From contig JANYDW010000065.1 of the NCBI GenBank assembly GCA_025363455.1, positions 1 through 64,000 of the forward strand: a DNA stretch of 64,000 nt. Direction: 5' to 3'. A program made the position numbers and the translations under genes. Position 1 is the first letter of the stretch. Each line of letters opens with the position of its first letter. This DNA comes from Oleiharenicola sp. GTDB taxonomy: Bacteria; Verrucomicrobiota; Verrucomicrobiia; Opitutales; Opitutaceae. The notes under the pieces were generated by a model. The model made no database searches and was not told the DNA's origin. It worked only from the letters and a program-made list of their open reading frames with translations. Positions 48,597-57,669 of the stretch are shown in pieces.

Positions 48597-49316
48597 TTAT
48601 TTCGTCTCGGGCAGCGGCTCAAGCGTGACCCGGATAATCCCGCGCCAATCCTGGGCGGAATAATCCACCGCCTTGTCCTCAGGATAGAGGCGGTCCAGCG
48701 CTTCCTTCACCCCGGGACTGAATTTGGCGGGGTCGCCGTGGCAGGCCAGGCAGGACTTGGAGGCGGCAATGGGGCGATACACGCGCCATTCCAACGGCTT
48801 CCCGGGCATCTCGATTTTTTGCACGATGACCTTGTCGGGAGCGTCACCGGCAATCAATTGGGCGCGGATTCTCTTGAGGGCCGCCATATCGGCGCCGTCG
48901 GGAGCGTTCCGCGGATCGCGCAGCATCAGGCTGGTCCGCTTGACCGCCGTAACCTTGGGGCGACCGATCACCTGCTTGGGCAACTCCATGCCCTTGAGAT
49001 GCAGCTCACTGACCACCTGACGGGTCTCCTTCGTCGCCAGCTCCTTGGTCGTTTCGTTGACGAGCTTGCCCCCGATATCCTCGATGACCTTGGAACCATA
49101 GCGGCTCAAAAGAGAGACGGACGGATCAGCACTGTCCACGAAGGTGTAGATCGCGCCATCGGGGCGGGGGCCGGGGGGCAAGGAGTCATTGTCGAAATAC
49201 TCCAGGATCTTCATCGGGCCGACGGGGGTCGGTGTGGGCTCGGGCGCCGCCGGCAGGCTCGTGGCCAGCAAAACTATCGCAAGGGCAAGTCCGGCAGACT
49301 GTTTGGTTTCTCTCAT
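48597..49316 (-). CDS. Exported Tll0287-like (DUF3365) monohaem protein
   Basis: The 239-residue protein has a signal peptide (about 1-23, AGLALAIVLLATSLPAA) and one CLACH haem motif (C189, C192, H193) in YRPIAASKSCLACHGDPAKF, the signature of the Tll0287-like/DUF3365 haem fold. That fold often serves as a sensor or small carrier. The gene ends in a clear terminator. It lies beside the multihaem operon and the flavin reductase, so it may be part of the same electron-transfer network, but the strand arrangement shows it is a separate transcript. Confidence 0.87.
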   Translation of the reverse strand: MRETKQSAGLALAIVLLATSLPAAPEPTPTPVGPMKILEYFDNDSLPPGPRPDGAIYTFVDSADPSVSLLSRYGSKVIEDIGGKLVNETTKELATKETRQVVSELHLKGMELPKQVIGRPKVTAVKRTSLMLRDPRNAPDGADMAALKRIRAQLIAGDAPDKVIVQKIEMPGKPLEWRVYRPIAASKSCLACHGDPAKFSPGVKEALDRLYPEDKAVDYSAQDWRGIIRVTLEPLPETK

Positions 49317-49530
49317 TGGACGAACACCATTCCGGCGGGAATATTTTGCAAGCCTGCAAATGCCTCCCGGGGGCCGGATTTGGGCCGTGGTTCCGCCCTC
49401 ACTCCGGTATTTTTTCTTATACTTGGCTTGCAGGATTGAAGCCGAACTTCACCCCGTCTCACCCTCGTCCCCGGAAACGCAGGGTTGCGCCAACGCTGGA
49501 CACGCACACGTTCTGGTTTCTCCCCACCCC

Positions 49531-52395
49531 ATGCTACCCCTGTTTTGCCGCAAGTTATCCTTCTGCCTGCTTGCCTGTTTTGTTGTCACGGTAATTAACG
49601 CGGCGCCGACGCTGGCGGGACCACGATCCGGCCGCTGGGCGCACGAAGGAGTCGCCCTCAAGCCGGACAGCCGGGTTGTCTGGGGCCGGCTGGACAATGG
49701 CCTGCGCTACGCCCTCCTGCCTCATCAGGGCGTGCCCGGCCGCGTGGTGATGAAGCTGGCCGTGCTGGCCGGCTCGGTGGACGAAGCCGACGATGAGCAG
49801 GGTATCGCGCATTTCACCGAGCACATGGCCTTTCACGGCACCGCCGAGATGGACGAGGGGACGATGCTGTCATTGTTCCGCCGGTTGGGGGCGGAATACG
49901 GAAGCGATGTGAATGCATTCACGACCTTTGACACGACCACCTTCAGCCTCGAGTTCCGGGAAAACGACCCGCAGATGCTGGCCGATGGTTTCCGCATGTT
50001 CAAGGGCGTCGCGGGAAGCATCACCTTCGATCCCGCAGTGATCCAGCGCGAGCGCCGTGTCATCTTTGCGGAAAAACGCAACCGCAACAGCCTGTCCGAC
50101 CGGTCCATGCAGGCTTCCTATCCGGTGTATTTTCGGGGTGTCCCCTTCGCTCACCATTCCCCCATCGGTCTCGACGAAACCCTGAACTCGTTCCACCAAG
50201 AAAATTTCTTGAGATTCTACCGTCGCTGCTACCGCCCGGACTTCATGGTACTGGTGGTCGCCGGGGATTTCGAGCCGAAGGCGCTGGAAACCATGGTCCG
50301 CTCTACCTTCGGTGACCTACCCAAGCCGTCGACTCCGCCGCCGGCCCGCCCCGAGGGGCGGCCCGACATCCACGGTTTGCGCGCCGGCGTTTATCGCATC
50401 CCGGGCGTGGGCTCGGCGGAAACCGAGACCGCGTGCGTCGCCCCGGCCCCCACGCGGAGTGACCCGCGCGAGGCGATCATCCGCGCGCAACGCAGCGCCT
50501 TTGTCATGGAGTTGTTCCAGAACCGCCTCCGCCTGCTGATTCCCGGCGCGGGCGCACCCCAGGCCACTTTCGAATCGATCATGAACTACGAATTCGCGAC
50601 GGCGTCGATCCGGGTGCCCGGGGAGGCCTGGGCGCAGGGCACCCTGGCCGTGGACCAGGCGATACGCGACACCCTCAAGCGCGGTTTTGAGTCGTCGGAA
50701 ATTAACGAGCTGCGCGAGCGTTACCTGCGCAATCTCGGCTACCATGCCAGCCAGTTGCCGGTCATGGATCCCGGCGAGCTTTGCGAGAGCCTGACCAATT
50801 CCATCACGGCACACGAAGTCTTCATCGGCCCCGCCGCCGAGACCGCCTGGATGACCGATTGGATGTCCAAGCTGACCACCGACGACGTCAATCGGACCTT
50901 CCGCGCGCTGTGGACCCCCGACACGCTGGCTTTCCAGGTGAGTGGCGACGTGGACCTGCAGCTCAAGCCGGAGGACGTCATCAAAACGGTGCAGAAGCAT
51001 CGCCGCGGTGACTCCAGCTACCAATTGCCGCCCCCGCCCAAGGACGAGGTTTTCACCCTCAAGAAACCCGGCGTGGCCTCCACGGTGGCGGAGTCGCGGA
51101 CCGTGCCGTCCCTCGGCGTCGAGCTCATGCGTTTCGGCAACAACGTCCGCGTGAATTTCATTCCCACCCGTTATGAACCCGGGCTCGTGCACGCGCTTAT
51201 CCGCATCGGCGACGGGCTGCTCACCATGCCCGGCAAGCGACCCGCGCTGAAGGAATTCGGCCTGAACACGCTCACCGGCAGCGGCTCGGTGTTCTACCAG
51301 ACCGACCAGATCGCGCGGATCATCGACCAGCATTTCCTCGATTTCAGTTTCGATCTCTCCGACAACGACGCCTTCACCTTCCGCGGACTCGTGACCGCCC
51401 CCAACCTGGAGACCTACCTCGGCCTGGCGACCGAGATGATCCGCGCCCCGAAGTTCAACCCCTATGCTCATCGCGATGAGCGCATGCGTGCCGCCATGGG
51501 CCGCTCGGCCGGGGCGATGGGTTTCTCGGAAGGACAACGGGAATTGATGGACCATCTTTTCCAAGGCGACGCCCGGTTCACCTCGGGTACGCCGCTTGAT
51601 TACGTTTCCCTCAGCGTCAACGATGTCCGCTCGTGGATGGAAGGACCCCTGACCGCGGGCTATCTCGAGGTGACGATCGTCGGGGACATCACCCGCGAGG
51701 AGGTGGTGCGGGCCCTCGGTCGCACGCTGGGCACGCTGGGCACGCGTGCGGCGGAAAAACTCCACGCCAAGCCCCCGGCTCCGGTGAAAGTGGCGGCCAC
51801 CGCCGGCTTCAAACGCATCGAGTTTGTCGGGGAAATGAACATGGGCATGGTGCGGGGCAACTGGCCGGTCAATGCGCACCTGGACGCGCGGGCCAACGTC
51901 GCGCTGCAGACCCTGAGCAAGCTGCTCGAATTCCGGGTCCGCACCGAGGCCCGCGACCACCAAGGCTATGCCTATTCCCCCATGGCATCCTTCGATCCTT
52001 TCGGCGGTTTCGAAGACTTTGGCCTCATGCAGGCCACCGTGGACTGCACGCCGGCCGACGCGCAGGTCGTCGCCCAAATCGTGCAGGATACCGCCGCCAC
52101 CCTCGCGGTGGAGGGCGCTGGGACCGAGGAGTTCGAGGCCGGCCGCAATATCATCCGCAACCAGATCAAGCGCGGCTTCAACACCAACAGTTTCCTCGTG
52201 AACCTGTTCAAGCGGGTCCAGGAGAGGCCCGCCCGACTCGAGGAGATCCAGGCGTTGCACGACGGCTTGGTCGACCAAGTAACCCTGGAGGAGGTCAACG
52301 GCTGGGCGAAAAAACTATTACCCGCCGCCAATGCCCGCACGGCGATGATTGTGCCAAAGGCGTTTGTCGGCATCTTCGACGGGGCGAAACAGTAG
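49531..52395 (+). CDS. Exported M16-family zinc metallopeptidase
   Basis: The 954-residue pitrilysin-type protease has a signal peptide (about 7-29, LSFCLLACFVVTVINAAPTLA). The inverted zinc motif is HFTEH (H94, E97, H98), with the third ligand in the RERRVIFAEKRNR segment (E174). It has the two M16 halves, the second from about residue 530 without a zinc motif, as is usual in fused clamshell enzymes. It probably degrades peptides in the periplasm. The ATG at 49531 is placed before the signal; the frame is open further upstream but not protein-like. No partner gene adjoins it. Confidence 0.92.
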   Translation: MLPLFCRKLSFCLLACFVVTVINAAPTLAGPRSGRWAHEGVALKPDSRVVWGRLDNGLRYALLPHQGVPGRVVMKLAVLAGSVDEADDEQGIAHFTEHMAFHGTAEMDEGTMLSLFRRLGAEYGSDVNAFTTFDTTTFSLEFRENDPQMLADGFRMFKGVAGSITFDPAVIQRERRVIFAEKRNRNSLSDRSMQASYPVYFRGVPFAHHSPIGLDETLNSFHQENFLRFYRRCYRPDFMVLVVAGDFEPKALETMVRSTFGDLPKPSTPPPARPEGRPDIHGLRAGVYRIPGVGSAETETACVAPAPTRSDPREAIIRAQRSAFVMELFQNRLRLLIPGAGAPQATFESIMNYEFATASIRVPGEAWAQGTLAVDQAIRDTLKRGFESSEINELRERYLRNLGYHASQLPVMDPGELCESLTNSITAHEVFIGPAAETAWMTDWMSKLTTDDVNRTFRALWTPDTLAFQVSGDVDLQLKPEDVIKTVQKHRRGDSSYQLPPPPKDEVFTLKKPGVASTVAESRTVPSLGVELMRFGNNVRVNFIPTRYEPGLVHALIRIGDGLLTMPGKRPALKEFGLNTLTGSGSVFYQTDQIARIIDQHFLDFSFDLSDNDAFTFRGLVTAPNLETYLGLATEMIRAPKFNPYAHRDERMRAAMGRSAGAMGFSEGQRELMDHLFQGDARFTSGTPLDYVSLSVNDVRSWMEGPLTAGYLEVTIVGDITREEVVRALGRTLGTLGTRAAEKLHAKPPAPVKVAATAGFKRIEFVGEMNMGMVRGNWPVNAHLDARANVALQTLSKLLEFRVRTEARDHQGYAYSPMASFDPFGGFEDFGLMQATVDCTPADAQVVAQIVQDTAATLAVEGAGTEEFEAGRNIIRNQIKRGFNTNSFLVNLFKRVQERPARLEEIQALHDGLVDQVTLEEVNGWAKKLLPAANARTAMIVPKAFVGIFDGAKQ

Positions 52396-52416
52396 GCCGG
52401 GGGGCGTCTGTTACCC

Positions 52417-52536
52417 TGCAGTGCGGGATCGCTGATCCCGCCAAGGTGGTCGCCGATTTCCATATCGGCGACAAGCGTCGGGCTGGAAACCGACGCCCAC
52501 CCCATCAATCCAGCGGGATCAGCGGTCCCGCCCTGC
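52417..52536. repeat. Nested palindrome cluster with two REP copies
   Basis: GCGGGATC-GCT-GATCCCGCC (52422-52442) and GCGGGATC-AGC-GGTCCCGCC (52512-52531) enclose two further palindromes: GTCGCCGAT / ATCGGCGAC (52449-52472) and GCGTCGG / CCGACGC. Confidence 0.88.
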
Positions 52537-52539
52537 AGC

Positions 52540-53103
52540 CTACTTCGCCGCCACCGCCTCGATCACATCGCCGGTGAACTTGAAGCGGATTGTCACAAAC
52601 GGGTCGACCTTGAGCACGCCGAGGGTGCGGAACACCTTCAGTTTCCACGTGCGATAGTCGATGGTGACCTCGCCCTTGATGACTGCGCTGTCGGCGACCT
52701 TGCTGACATTGACGGGAAATTCGATCAGGTCCGTGACGCCATGGAAAACGAGGTTGCCGTTGGCCTGGCCTTGGCCGTCCGGCGTCAAGGCGAGGATGCC
52801 GAGTTCGAATTTGCCTGCGGGCTCGTCCCCCCCAAGCCACTCCAGCATCTTTTTGTCGCGTTCGGGTTTGCCCGTCTTCAAGTCGTCAAACTTGAACGTG
52901 AGCGTCGCGGTCTTGATCCGGCCCTTGTCGTCGACGGTGGCGCGGAGGGCGTAGGCGTCGAGGTGCGCCGTGAAGTTATCGATGGTGGATTTGACGTCCA
53001 CGTCCACGTAGGAACGGGCCGGATCGATCTTCAGGTTACGTTCCGCCGCGAACAGAGCGAGGGGCAGGAAGAGCAGGGGGACAAGGGCGCGGAGACTTTT
53101 CAT
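52540..53103 (-). CDS. YceI-like family protein, exported
   Basis: The 187-residue protein has a signal peptide (about 1-19, LVPLLFLPLALFA) and a lipocalin-like YceI fold: ARSYVDVDVKSTIDNFTAHLD, LTFKFDDLKTGKPERDKKMLEWLG and LVFHGVTDLIEFPVNVSKV. Members bind polyisoprenoid-type lipids or are stress-induced periplasmic proteins. It faces the M16 gene across a palindrome cluster that can serve both 3' ends. No operon partner. Confidence 0.87.
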   Translation of the reverse strand: MKSLRALVPLLFLPLALFAAERNLKIDPARSYVDVDVKSTIDNFTAHLDAYALRATVDDKGRIKTATLTFKFDDLKTGKPERDKKMLEWLGGDEPAGKFELGILALTPDGQGQANGNLVFHGVTDLIEFPVNVSKVADSAVIKGEVTIDYRTWKLKVFRTLGVLKVDPFVTIRFKFTGDVIEAVAAK

Positions 53104-53168
53104 GGGAAGGTATAATGTGGGCTCGCCTCGCAGACCGCAAATTCACATTTTGGTGCCTCCCCACCCCG

Positions 53169-53651
53169 ATGAGCGCCCCCCGGAAGACCGCCGACCAATG
53201 GTTCGCGGAGTATGGCGACAGCCACCAGGACGACACTAACGAGCTGATCCACTGGATCTGCGTGCCGGTCATCTTTTGCTGCGTGCTGGGCCTGATCTGG
53301 TCTGTCCCGGTACCCGCCCGGCTGGCCGGGCCGGCCCCGTGGTTCAACTGGACGTTGCCCGTCGCGCTCGCGGTCCTGCTGTTTTACCTGCGGCTCTCGG
53401 TGCCGCTCGCGGTGGGCATGTTCCTCTTCGTCGGCGTGTGCTACAGCTTGATCGAGTGGCATGCCGCCGCCTGTCCGTTCGCCGTCTGGAAAAGCAGCTT
53501 GATTCTTTTCGTGCTCGCCTGGATCGGGCAGTTCGTCGGCCACAAGATCGAGGGCAAGAAGCCGTCGTTCCTGCACGACGTGGTTTTTTTGCTGATCGGC
53601 CCGGCCTGGCTGCTGCACTTTTGGTACAAGAAACTCGGGCTGCGGTATTGA
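53169..53651 (+). CDS. Mpo1-like (DUF962) membrane protein
   Basis: The 160-residue protein opens with TADQWFAEYGDSHQDDTNELIHWICVP, which carries the His pattern of DUF962/Mpo1 iron-dependent 2-hydroxy fatty acid dioxygenases. It has about four hydrophobic segments and later GQFVGHKIEGKKPSF, the second His block. Yeast Mpo1 shortens 2-hydroxy fatty acids; bacterial roles are inferred. ATG 53169 fits the family start; the open frame before it is not conserved. Confidence 0.82.
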   Translation: MSAPRKTADQWFAEYGDSHQDDTNELIHWICVPVIFCCVLGLIWSVPVPARLAGPAPWFNWTLPVALAVLLFYLRLSVPLAVGMFLFVGVCYSLIEWHAAACPFAVWKSSLILFVLAWIGQFVGHKIEGKKPSFLHDVVFLLIGPAWLLHFWYKKLGLRY

Positions 53652-53747
53652 TCCGCCTTCGCTCCCGGAGCTGCGGCGAGACGGGGCGGTCCCTGAATTC
53701 TGTCCTCTGTCGTCTGTCCTCTGCCTCACCCCCGGCCAGACAATCGT

Positions 53748-55157
53748 TCAGTTCGTCGCGTCCGGCTTGAACTGCACCGGGACCACGACCCGCACGTCCA
53801 CGGGCTCTCCCCCTTTGCGCGGCGTTTCAAACAGCCACTGGCTGACGGCGGTCACGGCCGCCCAGCCGAAGTCCGGGTGGGTGGCCTTGCGAATGTACGG
53901 TGAACGCACCCGGCCGTCCCGGTCAATGATCACCTCGATTTGCGCCTCGCCGGCCTCCCGGGCCTCCAGCAGCCCGGCGGGATAGACCGGCATGCGCGTG
54001 AACAACAGGAAAAGCGGCCGGTCAAGCTGCTGCGCGCTGATTGCTGCCTGCTCGGTGCCGAGGTTGTCGAGCAGGCGTTGCTCGGCGCTGCCGGGGGCCG
54101 GCGCCTTGAACCGCCAGGTGATGCTGAGATCCGCGCCGCTCAGGCGGCCGTCGCGCTGCAACGGTTCGAACCGCCACGCCGCGATCGCCGCGGCCAGGGC
54201 CTCACCAAACTCCGGCGCCGTGGCCTCGGCGACGCGCACCCCGACCACCTGGCCTTCGAGATTGATGCTGAAGTCCACCCGGGCAGCGCCCCGGGTCCCC
54301 GCGCGCAGCAGGTCGCGCGGGTAAACGGGGTCCACCATCGCGGTGGCCACGGGGTTGCGGTCAAATTTCGCCGTCGTGCCAGACTCCGGTTCGTCTCGCA
54401 GGCTGATGCCGTTGCGCTCGAGCCACTCATCGCGCCGCGGCCGGCCTTCCTCGTCGGTGGGGAAAAAAGCCAGCACCACCCCTTTTTGCCCGGGGTGAAG
54501 CTCCTTGCCTTGGTGGGCCGGCGGCAGCTCCCAAGCCGCCACCGTCTCCAGCGCCGCGCTGATGAAATCCGGATGCGTGGCGCGCAGCACCTTGACGCCA
54601 TCCATGCGACCCTCGCGATTGACACTCATGAGCAGCTCCACCTCGCCGGAAAGCCGCCGGGGCAGCAACGCGGCCGGATAACGGGCGTCGCCATTGGCCG
54701 GCTCGCCCGGTGGCGTGAACTGCGGGTTTTCGACCTGGTAAGGGATCTTGAACTCGTCGCGCTGCGTCCTTTTCGGCGTGCCCTTGGGCGTGAAAGTCAC
54801 ACGCACCTCCTTGGAAACCAGCGCGACCTGGCCATCCACGACCGCGGGTTTGAATTTCCAACGGGAGACCGCGGCAACGGCGGCCGTCCCGTACTTGTCC
54901 ACGCCACCCAGGACCCGGGCATCCATCACCCGGCCTTCCGTGTCCACCTCGAAGGCCACTCGCACCGCCTGCTGGACCCAGGTGGCACCAGGCTCCGCGG
55001 GATATAGCGGGTCTTCCCAGTGGATGAGCTCGGCCCCCCGGTTCTTATTGAAGTATTCCAAGTCCTCGGGGCCGGGCTGATTTTTCAGGCGTTCCGCCGC
55101 GGCGAGGCCGACGGCAAGCCACAGGACCGGGACAATGCCGGCGAAAAATTTTCTCAT
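53748..55157 (-). CDS. Exported protein with four TonB_C-like domains
   Basis: The 469-residue protein has a signal peptide (about 2-20) and four tandem TonB C-terminal-like modules. Each ends in an AVxAVSRWKFKPA / ALETVAAWELPPA / ALAAAIAAWRFEPL / AVTAVSQWLFETP segment and opens with a strand such as VRVAFEVDTEGRVMDARVLGG. There is no Pro-rich linker or N-terminal TonB membrane motif, and no ExbB/ExbD or receptor gene nearby. It is probably an envelope scaffold rather than an energy transducer. It is the last of three like genes on this strand. Confidence 0.82.
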   Translation of the reverse strand: MRKFFAGIVPVLWLAVGLAAAERLKNQPGPEDLEYFNKNRGAELIHWEDPLYPAEPGATWVQQAVRVAFEVDTEGRVMDARVLGGVDKYGTAAVAAVSRWKFKPAVVDGQVALVSKEVRVTFTPKGTPKRTQRDEFKIPYQVENPQFTPPGEPANGDARYPAALLPRRLSGEVELLMSVNREGRMDGVKVLRATHPDFISAALETVAAWELPPAHQGKELHPGQKGVVLAFFPTDEEGRPRRDEWLERNGISLRDEPESGTTAKFDRNPVATAMVDPVYPRDLLRAGTRGAARVDFSINLEGQVVGVRVAEATAPEFGEALAAAIAAWRFEPLQRDGRLSGADLSITWRFKAPAPGSAEQRLLDNLGTEQAAISAQQLDRPLFLLFTRMPVYPAGLLEAREAGEAQIEVIIDRDGRVRSPYIRKATHPDFGWAAVTAVSQWLFETPRKGGEPVDVRVVVPVQFKPDATN

Positions 55158-55199
55158 GGGGAACGCCGCCGGGCCCACGGCGGGTGCCCTTTGAATGAA

Positions 55200-55664
55200 T
55201 CACCCCCGGCCGCCGCGCAAGACGACAAGGTGCGCGAGGTCGTTTTTCTCGAAATCCTTCCAGTAGCGATCCTCGATTTTTTTCAGCTGCTCATCGCGGG
55301 ATGGGGGCGGCTCGACCCCGGGCGTTTCCATGGTGCGCTTCGCCTGCTGGCCGGCGAAGTCCCGGTCGGCCAGCCGGGCGACGAGCTCATGCCAGAAGAC
55401 ATCGTTCTGGAATTCGCTCTGCAGGTCCCGCACCCGGTCGTCCTCCGCCAGCTTTACGGCGGGCTGAAGCGAACCGTCATCGCGCTCCTCGACCAGGTCC
55501 GCGCAACCGAGGTCGGTCGCCAGCCCGAGCAGGCGCTGGTCGAGGGCGAAGTAGCGCTTGGCCGCGGCCGTCTCTTCCCCTTGATAACCGGTGACGGTCC
55601 ACATGCCCAAGTGCACCAGCTCGAGGAGCTGGCGGTATTCCTTTGCGGTGAACGAAACTTTCAT
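55200..55664 (-). CDS. Hypothetical protein
   Basis: The 154-residue acidic-to-neutral protein (MKVSFTAKEYRQLLELVHLG start) is unknown to me. It has no signal or membrane segment and is rich in charged helices; the C-terminal part (about 115-154) is a helix with DRYWKDFEKNDLAHLVVLRGG. ATG 55664 is preferred over a GTG three codons upstream. It lies between two TonB_C genes on the same strand but has no evident relation to them. Confidence 0.7.
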   Translation of the reverse strand: MKVSFTAKEYRQLLELVHLGMWTVTGYQGEETAAAKRYFALDQRLLGLATDLGCADLVEERDDGSLQPAVKLAEDDRVRDLQSEFQNDVFWHELVARLADRDFAGQQAKRTMETPGVEPPPSRDEQLKKIEDRYWKDFEKNDLAHLVVLRGGRG

Positions 55665-55800
55665 GGCCGCCACCCTTGCCCCGCCCGGCCACCCCGCAAG
55701 CGCGAAGTGGGCGGGCTGACCTCAGCACGCTGGTTTGGCCACCGAGGCAACAAATCACGACGAGGGCAACATGTTCCACCGGCCACGACGTGGCTTTATC

Positions 55801-56526
55801 CTACTTCTTGTCCGCCGGGACCGCCGGCGCAGCAGGAGGGGCCGCGGCGGCTGGCGCCGCCAGGGCCGGCGGAAGGTGGCCGACGACGAAGCCCCCGATG
55901 CTGGGCCGGGGCGCGAGGCGCCATTTCAAATCGAGGCCGCTGCCATTGGCGACGAAGCCGACGGCGGCGTTCCAGTGCGTCTCGGCCGGGGCGCCGATCC
56001 GCGTGTCCGGGTTGAAGGTCCATTGGCCCAGCGCGGCTTCGGCTGCCCGGGCGAACTCCGGATGCGAAGCGCGTAGCGTGCGAACCGATTTCACCAGACC
56101 GTCGGCCCGGATGGTCAGCTCGACGATCGCGCCGCCAGTCTCGCCCTTGCCCTTGAGACTGTCGGGATACTTCGGGATGGCATGATCTCCCGCACTTAAC
56201 TTGGGGCGGTTGGCGTTGGCGGCGAGACCCTGGTCGCCCTCCACGGGAAAATGGAAGGGGCGGCGCGCCTTGAACTTCACTGGCTTGCCGTCCTTCAGGC
56301 GCGGCGCTTGCTTTTCCTCCTCCTTCGCCGACAGGTTGGTCACCATCTGCTCCAGGTAATGGTCGCCCGTCGGATCATCGCTCTCGACGATCACGGCGGA
56401 CTCGGGCGCACCTTGTTCGTCGAAAGTAATTTCGGTCACGACGGTATAGCCGGGCGTAACGGCCTGGGCCAGACCGGTGGCGGCGCCGAGCAGCAAAAGA
56501 GACAGGAGACGGGCGGGGTTCTTCAT
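55801..56526 (-). CDS. Exported TonB_C-domain protein
   Basis: The 241-residue protein has a signal peptide (about 1-20, LLSLLLLGAATGLAQA) and two TonB_C-like modules: a diverged one (YTVVTEITFDEQGAPESAVIVESDDP) and a clear one (GAIVELTIRADGLVKSVRTL, then AAEAALGQWTFNPD). The Pro/Ala-rich tail APAAAAPPAAPAVPADKK is unusual at this end. It sits in a cluster with two other TonB_C proteins. Function in the envelope is presumed. Confidence 0.8.
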   Translation of the reverse strand: MKNPARLLSLLLLGAATGLAQAVTPGYTVVTEITFDEQGAPESAVIVESDDPTGDHYLEQMVTNLSAKEEEKQAPRLKDGKPVKFKARRPFHFPVEGDQGLAANANRPKLSAGDHAIPKYPDSLKGKGETGGAIVELTIRADGLVKSVRTLRASHPEFARAAEAALGQWTFNPDTRIGAPAETHWNAAVGFVANGSGLDLKWRLAPRPSIGGFVVGHLPPALAAPAAAAPPAAPAVPADKK

Positions 56527-56601
56527 GGGAATGGGCTTAGACTCGTGAACACCCCGCCGGTTGCTGGCAAACCGATTGTATGGGCCCAAATCCGGCCCGG
56601 C

Positions 56602-57477
56602 TCATGGTTTTTGTGCTGCGGCCGCCGGCCGGCCCTCGAACCCGACCGGAACCTCGGCCCGCACCACGACCACCTTGCCCCCCTTCCTGGGCACCTCAAA
56701 CCGCCAGGCCGCCACGGCCTGAACCGCGGCATAACCGAACTCCGGTGCGCTGCTCGATTTGATGTGCGGCAACTGGACGTTGCCATTTACATCCACGAAA
56801 AACTCCACCACGGCGTCGCCAGCTGGCATCGTTTTTAGCAGCGCGATCGGATAGGTGGGCGGCTGACGCAACCGGGGTTTCAGCGGCTCGTCCAGGTCCT
56901 GAAAGCTGAGAATGCTCTCCGGCTTCTTTTCCAGATCGCGCAAAATCAACCTTCCTTCCGGCGCCACCGGTGCATCACTCCGGCCCTTGGGTTCGAAGGC
57001 ATATTCGACGCCGACATTGGCGTAGGCGGGCGTGCCATCTTTCTTCTTGGCGGGATTGAAACGGCAGCCGTCGAGCATGGCACGCACCGCCAGACCGAAT
57101 TTGGGCGTGGCGGCTTCGTCCAGCTCCACTTTCACCACCCGCCCAGCCGGTCCGATGATGAAGTAGGCCCGGATCTTGCCCGCGACCCCGGTTCGCAACA
57201 GCTGATAGGGATAGACCGGATAAGGGGTGTTGACCGGTGAGGGCGGGGTGTCCCATTGGAATTCCGGGGGCAGCTTGTCGTGGTCCTTGCCTTTGGGAAA
57301 CCGCCACGGCTGCTGAGCCTGGCCCTGTTCCGTCCCTCCCGTCATTTTGCCCACGACACTGCTCGGATCGACGGCCTTTTGTAGGTCCGACGTCGGCTGG
57401 AAGGTCACGCCCATTTGAGCCCGGACAAGGGTCGAACTGACCAAAATCGCAATCGCGAGCGTGGCTTTGGGTGGCAT
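56602..57477 (-). CDS. Exported protein with two TonB_C-like domains
   Basis: The 291-residue protein has a short signal (about 4-20, ATLAIAILVSSTLVRA) and two TonB_C-like modules (GKIRAYFIIGPAGRVVKVELDE, AVRAMLDGCRFNPAKK; and DAVVEFFVDVNGNVQLPHIKSS, AVQAVAAWRFEVP). With its neighbours it makes up an array of eight such modules in three adjacent genes. It is the first of the three on this strand, divergent from glyS. Confidence 0.8.
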   Translation of the reverse strand: MPPKATLAIAILVSSTLVRAQMGVTFQPTSDLQKAVDPSSVVGKMTGGTEQGQAQQPWRFPKGKDHDKLPPEFQWDTPPSPVNTPYPVYPYQLLRTGVAGKIRAYFIIGPAGRVVKVELDEAATPKFGLAVRAMLDGCRFNPAKKKDGTPAYANVGVEYAFEPKGRSDAPVAPEGRLILRDLEKKPESILSFQDLDEPLKPRLRQPPTYPIALLKTMPAGDAVVEFFVDVNGNVQLPHIKSSSAPEFGYAAVQAVAAWRFEVPRKGGKVVVVRAEVPVGFEGRPAAAAQKP

Positions 57478-57669
57478 GATCGGAGGGGGGTTATGGACGA
57501 CCTGTCCATACTCCGGCTAGGTTGTCGGAAGCGGCACCCCTTGGCAAGCCGGCCCGCCCGGCCGAGACGAGGCCTTGACCCACTTCGAGGGCCTCCTTTC
57601 ACTCGACGGCCCGGTTTTACACAACAACCTTCCGCGCCCACTCCCTTTCCCTTCCTCACTCGTCCCGCC

